Origin: Massilia sp. YIM B02443
GTDB lineage: Bacteria; Pseudomonadota; Gammaproteobacteria; Burkholderiales; Burkholderiaceae_D
Assembly: GCF_030411955.1 (NCBI RefSeq)
Contig: NZ_JASNRA010000016.1
Location: 51,939-115,938 of the forward strand
Direction of reading: 5' to 3'
Length of the DNA: 64,000 nucleotides
Shown here piece by piece: positions 27,701 through 35,101 of the stretch. Numbering within the stretch: the stretch's first letter is position 1; the number at the start of each line of letters is the position of its first letter. A program made the translations under genes and the position numbers. Under the pieces are notes generated by a model, which saw nothing but the letters and a program-made list of their open reading frames with translations, ran no database searches and was not told the DNA's origin.

Positions 27701-29332
27701 TCAATGGGCCGGCTCGTGCAACGCCGCGCTACGGCACCCGGTCAGCCAGAGCAAATCGAAACCTTTGCTTACAACACCAACGGCCAGCTAGCCGAAGCGC
27801 AGAACGAGCACGCCAGGTTGCAATGGTTCTACGACCCCGCCGGCAACCTGGTGCGCGAGCACCAGCATTATCAGGGACCGTTCCATCCTGACAAACGAAC
27901 CGCGGTCTGGCGCCACCATCACGACGAACTCAACCAGCGCATCGGCACCATTCGTCCCGACGGCCACCGGATCGAATGGCTGACCTACGGCGCCGGTCAC
28001 GTGCACGGCTTGCTGCTCGACGGTCAAGAGTTCGTCTCCTTCGAGCATAACGTGCTGTACCAAGAAACCACCCGCACTCAGGCCAACGGGCTGCAGCAAA
28101 CGATGAAGTACGACCGGGCCGGCCGCCTGGTCGAACAGCAACTCGGCACTATCGCGGATATCCGTCGGAAGGACCGACATTTTTACCCCGACACTTATCG
28201 TCCCGACGTCCAGGTCGGCATGCAAGCCGCGATCCTGCGGCGCTACCGCTATGACCGAGGAGGCCAACTGACCAGCGTCGAAGACAGCCGGCGCGGTCAC
28301 ATCGCATACCGCTACGACCCGGTGGGACGACTATTGGCAGCAAACAGCGCATTAGGCCAAGAAGCCTTCGCTTTCGATCCGGTCGGGAATATTCACGCAG
28401 CCGATACCTCTCAGTATGAGCCCATTATCCGCCGCGCCTCGTTGCCAAAGCTACTGGACAATTTGCTCAAGGAATATGCCGGAGTCAGTTACCGCTACGA
28501 CGAACGAGGCAACGTTGTGCAACGCAACCAAGACGGCACGCAGTCGAAATTTGATTGGGATGCGTTCAACCGGCTGACACGCGCGACAACTTGGCATGGC
28601 GTCACTACGTTTGCCTACGATCCACTGGGGCGGCGCGTCGCCAAGCACTACCACGTGCTCGACGGCCTCACTCTGCGAGAAACAAGTCGGACCATGTACG
28701 GCTGGGATGGCGACACGTTGGCGCTGGAAAGCAGCGTGCACCAAGGCCATGTCGCGCGCGAACGAACAGCACACTATGTGTATGAGCCAAACAGCTTCGT
28801 CACGCTGCTGCAAGCTACACGAAGCCGGGCAATACAATTAGGACCCACTACCGATGTCACTGCGCTGATGGCAAGCAATGGTGGCAAGTATGACCTCGCG
28901 CTCGATCCGCTGTGGAATGGCGAGTCCGAGCGGGAGGTCAACCCACTCGATAAGGAAGAGATTGCCTTCTATCAGTGCGATCACTTGGGAACGCCGCAAG
29001 AACTAACTGACCATGAAGGCAAGGTAGCATGGTCGGCGCAATATAGGGCGTGGGGGTCAGCGAAGCAGGCGCTTAGTCACGCGCCATGTAAAGGAGGCAT
29101 TCAAAATCCAATTCGGTTTCAAGGGCAATACTTTGATGACGAAACAGAATTGCACTACAACCGACATCGTTATTACGACTCATATAGCGGCCGATTTTTA
29201 AGTAAGGATCCGATCGGATTGCTAGGTGGTCTCAATACTCACACATATGCCCCGAACCCCGTGCAATGGATCGACCCACTGGGTTTGGCACCTAAAAAAC
29301 AGAACTCTACCAAGAACGGTTGTACGAATTGA
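24776..29332 (+). CDS. Rhs/YD-repeat effector, ends at an in-frame TGA before its toxin tip
   Basis: A 1518-residue Rhs protein. Residues 1-340 form a helical N-terminal part with hydrophobic segments (VAGSLPVIGNIMALIDAIMDIVEII; LLWVSLGINLIGVAPGAG) and no PAAR domain. A DUF6531-like start of the shell follows (CPAKGGTARSISFATGAETFTHTDFVL). Many YD repeats (YDEHGDLIRAQDENG, YDPVGRLL) build the cocoon to about 1480. The autoproteolysis region is intact, with DPIGLL near 1478 and DPLGLA near 1500. Only 13 residues remain before a TGA at 29330. The same frame then continues open for 142 codons, so the toxin tip is separated from the core by one nonsense codon. No stop interrupts the core itself. 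Confidence 0.93.
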   Translation: MSESTQVSSKSPERAPEVAVAPLNTIDQRDVAAGAAAFDKWLRKISYDYVTLERLSTVAGSLPVIGNIMALIDAIMDIVEIIQKGLAKGAKEIDFLLWVSLGINLIGVAPGAGNAARMSLRPALHLVRQKLAPGVKDLGTALIEVLIMHLNATLAGEIDKFVDSAMAKLAGILDDCANTSDGIADDLIKILNRCIGTEPMFDVAAPAEVEDKLHDPEVKSSWRRMLGALGQQYKMAANYAIAAAASHLPDSAVAGVKGIIGHLTDFKPAFRGKLAALADEQTQMSIQWILMRLRDAVIKHKKRYPALVPSSKGADHKKNNPSHGLATTRGQHPATGDANACKLCPAKGGTARSISFATGAETFTHTDFVLDAPLPIEWSRTYRSQLSAYDRGNLGARWLTPYSTRIDVVGQGKPTALLYHAPDGRSHRYPWLGIGERHYDPIEQITLTRMSVALLTLDFGKPLPEGEASSWRETYELVDTVRAKAAEMGKQHFRLIALHSRDGAALGLRYDHVVANGQHAGEEVLSDIISKQGETIVAHAGTQVDLDSGFIRALWEIRDGKLVRQLAAYDYDEHGDLIRAQDENGATWRYEYDRHLITRYTDRTGRGMNLAYDTSIDSGAHAKAIREWADDGSFDTRLEWDKNIRLTYVTDALGQETRYYYDIAGYTYRIVHPDGLEEWFYRDDAKNVVRHIDTDGSSEHHAYDVHGNLLTHTRADGCQVHFEYDGQHRITRIRDGEGGIWRREYNGQGHLVEETDPRGNKTQYAYDKVGRPVEVTDAKGGVTKLAYTPDGQLASVTDCSGHSSQWEYDDRKRLIKSIDAVGNITRYRYTPLTAETLAQAHSEGSDSGNHPGQLEAIVHPDGSLEQLQHDAEGRLLMHTDALARITSYRYTTTGLIESRTDALGNSLRYGWDALGRLSALENENGSIYRFQYDPVGRLLQEQGFDGKTTEYRYDAASGVLTETVEAGMSTHLNFDSMGRLVQRRATAPGQPEQIETFAYNTNGQLAEAQNEHARLQWFYDPAGNLVREHQHYQGPFHPDKRTAVWRHHHDELNQRIGTIRPDGHRIEWLTYGAGHVHGLLLDGQEFVSFEHNVLYQETTRTQANGLQQTMKYDRAGRLVEQQLGTIADIRRKDRHFYPDTYRPDVQVGMQAAILRRYRYDRGGQLTSVEDSRRGHIAYRYDPVGRLLAANSALGQEAFAFDPVGNIHAADTSQYEPIIRRASLPKLLDNLLKEYAGVSYRYDERGNVVQRNQDGTQSKFDWDAFNRLTRATTWHGVTTFAYDPLGRRVAKHYHVLDGLTLRETSRTMYGWDGDTLALESSVHQGHVARERTAHYVYEPNSFVTLLQATRSRAIQLGPTTDVTALMASNGGKYDLALDPLWNGESEREVNPLDKEEIAFYQCDHLGTPQELTDHEGKVAWSAQYRAWGSAKQALSHAPCKGGIQNPIRFQGQYFDDETELHYNRHRYYDSYSGRFLSKDPIGLLGGLNTHTYAPNPVQWIDPLGLAPKKQNSTKNGCTN

Positions 29333-29761
29333 AATCCTTGCCAAGGCCGCAATCCCGCATCAATCGCCCGCTCGTGGCAAGGCAAAGCTCCGTACACTGG
29401 TGTGGATAGCTACACCAACGTTGTCGTAAAAAAAGACACTGTATTTTATACACTTTATCCTCATGGAGATGCTCCGGGGAACTATTTAGTGAAATCCAAT
29501 GTCGTATTAGGCGCCCGCAATGCTAGGCAGTACAATGACTCGGTTCAGGTTGCTCACAAAGGAAATTGGAAGCATCCAGATGCACGACCTATGCGCACCA
29601 AAGTCCACGGGTTTGTTCTTACCAAAGATACCTGCGTGGCGCTTAGTATCGCGAAAAACAACCCACACCTTGGAAAGGGCGGAGCGGTACAATATTTCAT
29701 AGAAAATCGAGACAAAACTAACCTGTTAGATACAGGGAGAATAATTGCTTTTGGGAGGTAG
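29333..29761 (+). pseudogene. Rhs C-terminal toxin tip, same frame as Rhs but behind a TGA
   Basis: 142 codons in the Rhs frame follow the TGA without interruption and end just before the candidate immunity gene. Recognisable blocks are NPASIARSWQG, GVDSYTNVVVKKDT, VQVAHKGNWKHPDARPMRT, KDTCVALS and LGKGGAVQYFIEN. I cannot assign a Pfam toxin family. The KKDT...GNY...GGAVQYF order is loosely like ADP-ribosyltransferase-fold toxins, but no catalytic set can be shown. A GTG at 29402 could start a separate 119-residue product, yet it has no Shine-Dalgarno. A+T content and codon use differ clearly from the Rhs core, as is usual for exchanged tips. Confidence 0.7.
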
Positions 29762-29763
29762 TA

Positions 29764-30225
29764 ATGGACACCATTAAATTAAATCTGGAACACGGAGTGG
29801 TTTCGGTTAACTCAGAACCCATAACGACTGACGAAAAAGGAACTCTCGCCGCATCTATCGCGAAACTTTGTTCGCCACCGATTCAGACGGATTACGGACG
29901 AACACAGTATCACTTATTAAGAAAAGCCAATGTTTTCGGAAAATCATCCACTGTCGTAATTGAAGTCGGAGAAAAAGGATTGCACCTCGTAGCATTCTTG
30001 TTTGACTTGATCGAGTTTTTCGAATCTAGCATTCTTGAATCTAAAGTATTAAAAGCATGCGAGAAGTCTCTGAACGTAAACTTCATAAGCGATCATCCCT
30101 CCACCGCATTCTTGAATTCTTTTAAGTGGGGGAAAATCACATTTTTCTATGATGCCAAGCAGGGCGATCTCAGCTTAAACATTACATTTGAGCATGGCTT
30201 AGATGAACCTGATTTAACCGCCTGA
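29764..30225 (+). CDS. Candidate immunity protein for the Rhs toxin tip
   Basis: A 153-residue cytoplasmic protein of no family I know. Its ATG lies two bases after the toxin-tip stop and is preceded by GGGAGG overlapping that stop, an excellent ribosome site. Such a tight 3' position is the normal place of the cognate immunity gene in Rhs modules. The sequence is mixed alpha/beta (VVSVNSEPITTDEKG; LHLVAFLFDLIEFFESS) with an acidic C-terminus (HGLDEPDLTA). It is A+T rich compared with the genome. The immunity role is inferred from position only. Confidence 0.75.
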   Translation: MDTIKLNLEHGVVSVNSEPITTDEKGTLAASIAKLCSPPIQTDYGRTQYHLLRKANVFGKSSTVVIEVGEKGLHLVAFLFDLIEFFESSILESKVLKACEKSLNVNFISDHPSTAFLNSFKWGKITFFYDAKQGDLSLNITFEHGLDEPDLTA

Positions 30226-30373
30226 TAGGTGAAATTTTTAGTTAAAATTTTTAATAAAGCCACCACCCATGTTATTTTGCGAGCTGCTCTTTCTTATCAA
30301 CAGAAAAAATAAAATTGTTTAAATGCTCCAACGGATTACCAACTCAAAGGTTACATTGGTGAGCTAAATCTCA

Positions 30374-30481
30374 ATGAAAATTATTACAGTCGAAGAAAAA
30401 ACCGACCATGGCGGCACAGCTATCAGTGGTTCTTCTAACCACAATATTAGAGGAAAAGCGACCGCACGACTAGGTGTATGA
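30374..30481 (+). pseudogene. Truncated PAAR gene (first 34 codons)
   Basis: MKIITVEEKTDHGGTAISGS and the next residues match the start of the intact PAAR protein at 32674 almost residue for residue, up to ARLG. The reading frame then enters rhs sequence and stops at once (GV*). The DNA is also clearly homologous to 32680-32782. It is the left half of a deletion junction with the rhs relic that begins here. Confidence 0.85.
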
Positions 30482-31035
30482 GCGCAGCAGTTTTGTACCA
30501 CTGGCTCAGGAAATCCGTACCCAATTACTCAAACTGACGCCACGACCGATGTCAACGCACTCACAACGGGTAACGACGGAAAGTACGATAGCACGACCGA
30601 TCCGCTGTGGAACAGTGAGTGTCGGCAGGAAGCGATACCATTTGGTAAAGATGAGATTGCCTTTCATCAGTGCGATCATCTCGGGACCCCAAAGGAATTG
30701 ACCGACTATGAAGGCAACTTAGCGTGGTCGTCGCAGTACAAAGCGTGGGGACAAACAAAAGAAGCGATCGGCAAGAAAGCACACAAGATCACGAATCTGA
30801 ATAACACGGTTTCAAGGACAATATCTTGATAGCGAGACGGGACTGCATTATAACCGGCATCGTTACTATGATCCTGACACGGCCAAGTATCTTACGCAGG
30901 ACTCAATTAGATTGGTCGGCGGCATCAATTTCTATCATACGCCGCGAACTCAACGCTATGGCTTGATCTTCTTGCGTTGGCGACGTACATGGCGATCGGT
31001 GCAGACCAATCGTTTGTGGAAGCTTTTGCCGTAGC
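30472..31035 (+). pseudogene. Frameshifted relic of an rhs core tip and CT start
   Basis: Read across frames, this matches the end of the intact Rhs core: VYERSSFVPLAQ, then TTDVNALTTGNDGKYD, then CDHLGTPKELTDYEG, then QGQYLDSETGLHYNRHRYYD and LVGGINFY. At least three frame changes are needed (near 30543, 30805 and 30950). After the last one the reading LDLLALATYMAIGADQSF would be the start of a former toxin tip. It directly abuts the PAAR fragment. These remnants fit an older PAAR-rhs gene pair that suffered an internal deletion and then decayed. Confidence 0.85.
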
Positions 31036-31053
31036 CATGAGAAAGAAACGACC

Positions 31054-31503
31054 TTGCGACGAATTCAGAACTATAGGAAAAGAGTGGCCTGGGTTATTGA
31101 AAAATCCGGCGCAATTAACTTTCTCACCTCTGAGGATGACTTAAAATTTCTCGCCAAAGAAGGCGTTATTGAGTCACGAGAAGACGCCGTCGGGACTTAC
31201 TACTATGTTGAAAACGTGGCTGCTAATTTTAGATTTGGCATTTTCATCAGCTTACAGAAGAAAAAAATTTATTGGGTACGAATGCATTAGATAGACAGCT
31301 CCGTGAAGAATTGGGACGACGTAAGTTACAAAGCGAGAATGGATGAATATCGTATGCTTACGAGTTTTATGGAAAGAGAGGTCGGTCTCCAGCCCGACAG
31401 TAAGGTCAATAGAAAAAGCACGTGGCGCTTCAATTGGAGCGAAATCGAATTGACATATGAGCCACGTTCCTATGAAGAAATCATTTTTATTAAACCTTGG
31501 TGA
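31054..31503 (+). pseudogene. Small ORF split by in-frame TAG, possible former immunity gene
   Basis: Two ORFs (78 and 66 codons) lie in the same frame and are separated only by the TAG at 31288-31290 and a few codons. Joined, they give about 149 residues with EKSGAINFLTSEDDLKFLAK, TYYYVENVAANFRFGIFISL, and KNWDDVSYKARMDEYRMLTS, a coherent alpha/beta protein. The first ORF can only begin at a TTG (31054), or upstream in the decayed rhs relic. The position right after a relic toxin tip suggests its former immunity gene. Function is not demonstrated. Confidence 0.55.
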
Positions 31504-31820
31504 GATCGCTTGCAAGGGAATTTTTCTAAAAACATTAGTCTTTCCAATGAACAGAGTCGAGCAAATGGGTTCACCCTAGCCGATTCAGACGTTAGCTAGG
31601 GTGTGTGAAATTTAAGATTAAAGTCTGCATGCAAAAGAACGGCTAGCCAACTACAATCGGCGACTGTACCGACGTCCGGAATGCGCAGCAAGCTATTCGA
31701 TCGAGCGAAGGGGTAGGCACATATCAGAATGTGGTGAATAATGATGAGACGGCGCGCTGCGGCTATTAGTAAAGTGGACATATTTTCATAAACGAGTTAT
31801 AGCGGAGAGGAAGTGCCATC
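31504..31820. other. Intergenic stretch inside the island
   Basis: 317 A+T-rich bases without a credible gene. The only structure seen is an inverted repeat CACCCTAGC / GCTAGGGTG at 31572-31603 (14-base loop) without a T-run. The last bases (GAGAGGAAG) are the ribosome site of the next small gene. Confidence 0.5.
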
Positions 31821-32105
31821 ATGATGATTGCGACTAGCGATCTAAGCAAAAACGATGTACCAGAAGGAGATTTCAACTGGTCTGCATTCTCGAAGTTTGC
31901 ATTGACGTTTGACCCTCTGTCTGAGACTACAGACGAGTCCAATCAGGCGTCTGCGGGCACAACACCATCTAACACATGGTCTGCAGCGGCGTTGCGTTAC
32001 TTTCTCTATTGCTGGCAGCGCATCGGAAATAACCAAGGAGGGCTGAGTCTGGCCGAAAGTGACAAGGTCCAGGCAGCGCTGTGCATGCTTCGAACAAAGA
32101 TCTGA
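31821..32105 (+). CDS. Hypothetical protein, 94 aa, in toxin/immunity island
   Basis: A small cytoplasmic protein of unrecognised family. It shows GDFNWSAFSKFALTFDPLSE near the N-terminus, a Ser/Thr/Ala linker and a helical C-terminus (LRYFLYCWQRIGNN...SDKVQAALCMLRTKI). It has no signal or membrane segment. ATGATG is preceded by GAGAGGAAG at workable spacing, which argues for expression. Its place between a split immunity-like ORF and an Imm74-like gene makes an immunity role plausible but unproven. Confidence 0.55.
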   Translation: MMIATSDLSKNDVPEGDFNWSAFSKFALTFDPLSETTDESNQASAGTTPSNTWSAAALRYFLYCWQRIGNNQGGLSLAESDKVQAALCMLRTKI

Positions 32106-32267
32106 ATAATCGGTTGCGCCTTGCAACGCTGAGTGGTTGCACAGAACTCCCACCAGCCAGAATCTTGGGAACGCGACGAGTGGTACTGCTGAACACTCAT
32201 TTTTGACGAGATTCACATCACTGTCCCAAAACTTATTTAGGGGATTACCTTTAGGACGGCAACCACT

Positions 32268-32513
32268 ATGGAACTAAAAGAAATTTCGCGCGGATACCTT
32301 CGGGTGCAAAACGGCGCTAAAAGCATCACCGTATATGGTGAAGCGCTTTTAAGGGGGTATGGACCTTCCGACTTCGTGCTATATCAGAACAGCATCGAAA
32401 AGTGGGATGTGTCAGATATCCAAGAAGACGTCACTCCCGCCGAGAAGAAGCAGCTTATTCAGTTTCTAAAGGAAGAGTTCGCCAGAAAAAAAATGATTTT
32501 GGAGATTGAATAA
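32268..32513 (+). CDS. Imm74-like orphan immunity protein
   Basis: An 81-residue protein. The pattern ISRGYLRVQNGAKSITVYGEALL, then FVLYQNSIEKWD, then TPAEKKQLIQFLKEEF resembles the Imm74 family of polymorphic-toxin immunity proteins, as I recall its consensus. No toxin gene for it lies next to it. It is therefore an orphan, either left from a displaced tip or kept to resist kin. The stretch upstream holds no other gene. Family assignment is moderate because it rests on memory of the pattern. Confidence 0.65.
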   Translation: MELKEISRGYLRVQNGAKSITVYGEALLRGYGPSDFVLYQNSIEKWDVSDIQEDVTPAEKKQLIQFLKEEFARKKMILEIE

Positions 32514-32673
32514 TAAATTCCACCCGTAGCCTTCAAATAAGATTAAAGCGTTCTGTAGCCCAAATGCTATCACTCGCTACACTGCCACTCGGACGGGGCA
32601 TTCAAAATGCAGTGAAGGCCGAGCCGGGCGGCCCACTGGCTTACTAACGTCGAAGTTTGCACCGGAGATCCAA

Positions 32674-32952
32674 ATGCCGATGAAGATCATTACAGTCGGA
32701 GACAAAACCGACCATGGCGGCACAGTTATCAGCGGTTCGTCTGACCACACCATTAGAGGAAAAGCGATCGCCCGGCTAGGTGACAAAGTTGCCTGTCCGC
32801 AGTTCTACCCTGGTGGCAAACCGCACGGCATAAACAAAATCATCAGCGCCCACAACACACTTAAAGTTAACGGAGTAGCTGTTGCAATAGAAGGGTGCAA
32901 AACAGAGTGCGGATGTAAGCTGGTCGGCAGTTCGCCTGCAAATGTCGAGTAA
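32674..32952 (+). CDS. PAAR-domain spike tip protein
   Basis: A 92-residue protein of PAAR type: GDKTDHGGTVISGSSDHTIRGKAIARLGDKVACP, with further His/Cys positions (HGINKI, CKTECGCKL) for zinc at the tip of the cone. It would sharpen the VgrG spike. The ATG has GGAG upstream. An ATG two codons later is also possible. It is the intact paralogue of the fragment at 30374 and lies 3.3 kb from the end of the Rhs core, on the far side of the relics. That Rhs lacks its own PAAR domain, so this gene may supply it. Confidence 0.9.
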   Translation: MPMKIITVGDKTDHGGTVISGSSDHTIRGKAIARLGDKVACPQFYPGGKPHGINKIISAHNTLKVNGVAVAIEGCKTECGCKLVGSSPANVE

Positions 32953-33439
32953 AGGCATTATTAGGTTTCCTTCCGCTTTCTGTAACAATCTACTGCCGCT
33001 TCGCATTTTTACAACCATTCGTTCCACGCATATGCGAGAAAATTCGTTACTGAACGCTCAACGCCGTGCTAGGATAAATAAGTTGCCCTAGATAAACTCG
33101 TCTTGCACTAATCGTGCGGCCTTGTCTTCGGCTGACTTAGATGTAAAATAAATAACGTACCGGACACAGTTGCCTTCGTCGCCTGCTGTTGTCGCGGATC
33201 TTGGTAGTTGAAGCTCGAACTGGCGCCCGCATGTCACGTAATAACCGTTTGCAGTACCGAAGCCAGTGCCAGCCGTTTGCCGTGGCCGCGCCCTCCTGTT
33301 GCCGCGCCACCACCATCGACGCACGACGCGTATTGCGCAGCTGAGCGAACCGCTCGCCTGCCTGCCCTGCCCTCGCTGCCCCAGACACCCATACATTATT
33401 TTTGCCAGTCTCCGGTGGAGACGGCACGGAGAATCCATC
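32953..33439. other. Right edge of the island, no clear gene
   Basis: 487 bases. On the minus strand about 58 codons ending at 33088 (GYYVTCGRQFELQLP ... VRYVIYFTSKSAEDKAARL) read like the C-terminus of a real protein, but the upstream part turns into Arg-rich frame noise, so this may be a gene remnant. From about 33280 the composition returns to the GC-rich genome average. Confidence 0.4.
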
Positions 33440-33634
33440 ATGCACACCGAACATACCGAACGCAATCATTCCTCGATCCACGCCGCCACTGCCCTCGACC
33501 GCAGCAACCCGCGCGCGCCGCGCCGCGGCATCGCCAAGCATATCGTGGCTAACAGCCGTCGCCTGCGCCAGCGCATCGGCGTCGTCGCCGGCCTGTGCAT
33601 CGGCCTGACCGCACTGCTGATCGCGTTCGAATAA
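33440..33634 (+). CDS. Small membrane protein, 64 aa
   Basis: A short ORF with a polar, basic N-terminal half (MHTEHTERNHSSIHAATALD...RRLRQR) and a single C-terminal membrane helix (IGVVAGLCIGLTALLIAFE). A GGAG site lies eight bases before the ATG. It resembles tail-anchored small proteins. No family is recognised. Confidence 0.5.
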   Translation: MHTEHTERNHSSIHAATALDRSNPRAPRRGIAKHIVANSRRLRQRIGVVAGLCIGLTALLIAFE

Positions 33635-33652
33635 CGCCAACCCGGCCTGCGG

Positions 33653-33682
33653 TTGATGTTTTGCTCACGGCCGGGCTATACT
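33653..33682 (+). promoter_or_regulatory. Probable promoter of the DUF2946-like/ABC cluster
   Basis: TTGATG and TATACT with an 18-base spacer. Transcription would start about 20 bases before the ATG at 33710. Confidence 0.5.
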
Positions 33683-33709
33683 GCGGCGTCAACTTGTCCG
33701 CCGCACCGC

Positions 33710-34030
33710 ATGCCGTCACCACTGCCCGCCCGCCAACAGCCCTATCGCGCGCTCCTGCGCCGCGTGCTGCTGTGCCTGTGCGCGCTGGCGATGGCGCTGC
33801 AACTGGTCGGCTCGTCGTTCCACGACCATGACCTGGCCGACCAGCTGTCCGATTGCGTCAGCTGCCACGTCGGCGCCCACTCGCATGCCACCTTGCCGGC
33901 CGCACCGCCGGTGGTGCTGGCGGTCTTCCTCGCTATCGCCTACGTCCTTGCCCGCCTGCCGCGCCCTGTCGCGGTGGTCGTGCAACGCTACCTGATCCCC
34001 TCGCGCCAGGCCCCTCCCTTCTCGCAGTAA
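33710..34030 (+). CDS. DUF2946-like small membrane protein with Cys/His cluster
   Basis: A 106-residue protein with an N-terminal membrane helix or signal (LLRRVLLCLCALAMALQLVG), a short His/Asp/Cys-rich exposed segment (SFHDHDLADQLSDCVSCHVGAHSH) and a second helix (VVLAVFLAIAYVLARL). The layout is that of DUF2946-type proteins, which often sit by metal or TonB transport genes. The CxxCH pattern suggests metal binding, not covalent heme, since no cytochrome context is present. A longer in-frame start at 33653 is possible but would overlap the promoter. Confidence 0.65.
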   Translation: MPSPLPARQQPYRALLRRVLLCLCALAMALQLVGSSFHDHDLADQLSDCVSCHVGAHSHATLPAAPPVVLAVFLAIAYVLARLPRPVAVVVQRYLIPSRQAPPFSQ

Positions 34031-34360
34031 TCCGTCCACCGAGTTCTTGCACGCCGATCCCGGCGTCGGCCGTGCGCGTACGCTGCGTCATCACGCGCCA
34101 TCGTGCGCCGCCTGCCCCCTGCCGCTTCGCGCACCTGCAAGCCCGTGATTCGCCGTTCCCGCTATCGGGAGCGGCCCATCGGAACTGCCCATGCCGTTTA
34201 CTTGCGCCTCCATGGCGCGTCCTTCGTTCGCCGCGTTGCGCGTTGCCGCCGCGCGCACTGTCCGTTCACCCTGCGCCGCGCGCGACCCGCCGCCCCCTTG
34301 ACGCCCGTTGCACCGGCGCCCTGTGCGCCGCCTTGTCGAACCACAGAACAAAGGACCACC
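34031..34360. other. Gap before the ABC transporter genes
   Basis: 330 GC-rich bases. Open frames here look like composition shadows. No cobalamin-box riboswitch and no terminator is seen. The last bases hold AAAGGA, the ribosome site of the ATPase gene. Confidence 0.4.
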
Positions 34361-35101
34361 ATGAACACCCAAACTCCGGCCCTCGAAGCAAACAACGTCA
34401 CCGTCGCCTACAGCTCCGCGCCCGTGCTGCGCGACCTGTCGCTGCGCGTGGCGCGCGGCGAAATCTATGCCCTGCTGGGCGGTAACGGCGCCGGCAAGTC
34501 GACCACGCTCAACACCTTCCTCGGCTTCGCCCATCCGCAAACGGGCAGCGTAAGCGTATGCGGCATCGACGTCGGCGCCGATGCGCTGGCGGCGCGCGGC
34601 CAGTTGGCCTACGTGCCCGAGAACGTGGCGCTGTACGAACACCTCGACGCGCGCGAGAACCTCGACTACTTCCTGCGCCTGGCCGGCAGCGACTTTACGC
34701 CAGCAATAATCGACGACGCCCTGAACGCCGTGCGCCTCGACCAATCGGCATGGAAGCGGCGCCTGGGCGGCTACTCGAAAGGCATGCGCCAGAAGGTGGC
34801 GATCGCGCTGGCGGTGGCGCGCCAGGTGCCGGTACTGCTGCTCGACGAACCCACCACCGGCCTCGATCCGCAAGCCACCAGCGAATTCAACACCCTGCTG
34901 CAGACCCTGCGCGCACGCGGCAGCGCGATCTTCATGGTCACCCACGACCTGCTCGGCGCGGCCGAAGTGGCCGACCGCATAGGCTTCCTTGAACGCGGCC
35001 ACATCAGCCATGAGTTCACCGCCAGCGGCACAGAACGCTACGACGTGCGCGACCTGTACCGGCGCTACGCCGGCGCCACCGCCAGCGCGGAGGCGGCATG
35101 A
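34361..35101 (+). CDS. ABC transporter ATP-binding protein
   Basis: A 246-residue ATPase. Walker A is GGNGAGKST, the Q-loop region is LAYVPENVALYEHLDARENL, the signature is YSKGMRQK (a CcmA/NosF-type variant of LSGGQ), Walker B is LLLDEPTTGLDP, and the switch histidine is in MVTHDL. This resembles export-type ATPases of the NosF family. The stop overlaps the next start as ATGA, so the three genes are translationally coupled. AAAGGA precedes the ATG. The substrate is unknown. Confidence 0.93.
   Translation: MNTQTPALEANNVTVAYSSAPVLRDLSLRVARGEIYALLGGNGAGKSTTLNTFLGFAHPQTGSVSVCGIDVGADALAARGQLAYVPENVALYEHLDARENLDYFLRLAGSDFTPAIIDDALNAVRLDQSAWKRRLGGYSKGMRQKVAIALAVARQVPVLLLDEPTTGLDPQATSEFNTLLQTLRARGSAIFMVTHDLLGAAEVADRIGFLERGHISHEFTASGTERYDVRDLYRRYAGATASAEAA

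Noticed and set aside
29330..29332. Selenocysteine decoding of the TGA in rhs
   Set aside because: No SECIS-like hairpin was recognised just downstream, and Rhs tips have no selenocysteine precedent.
29402..29761. Firm assignment of the tip to the TNT (NAD glycohydrolase) family
   Set aside because: Only the GG..QYF-like end is similar; other hallmark motifs are missing, so the family is left open.
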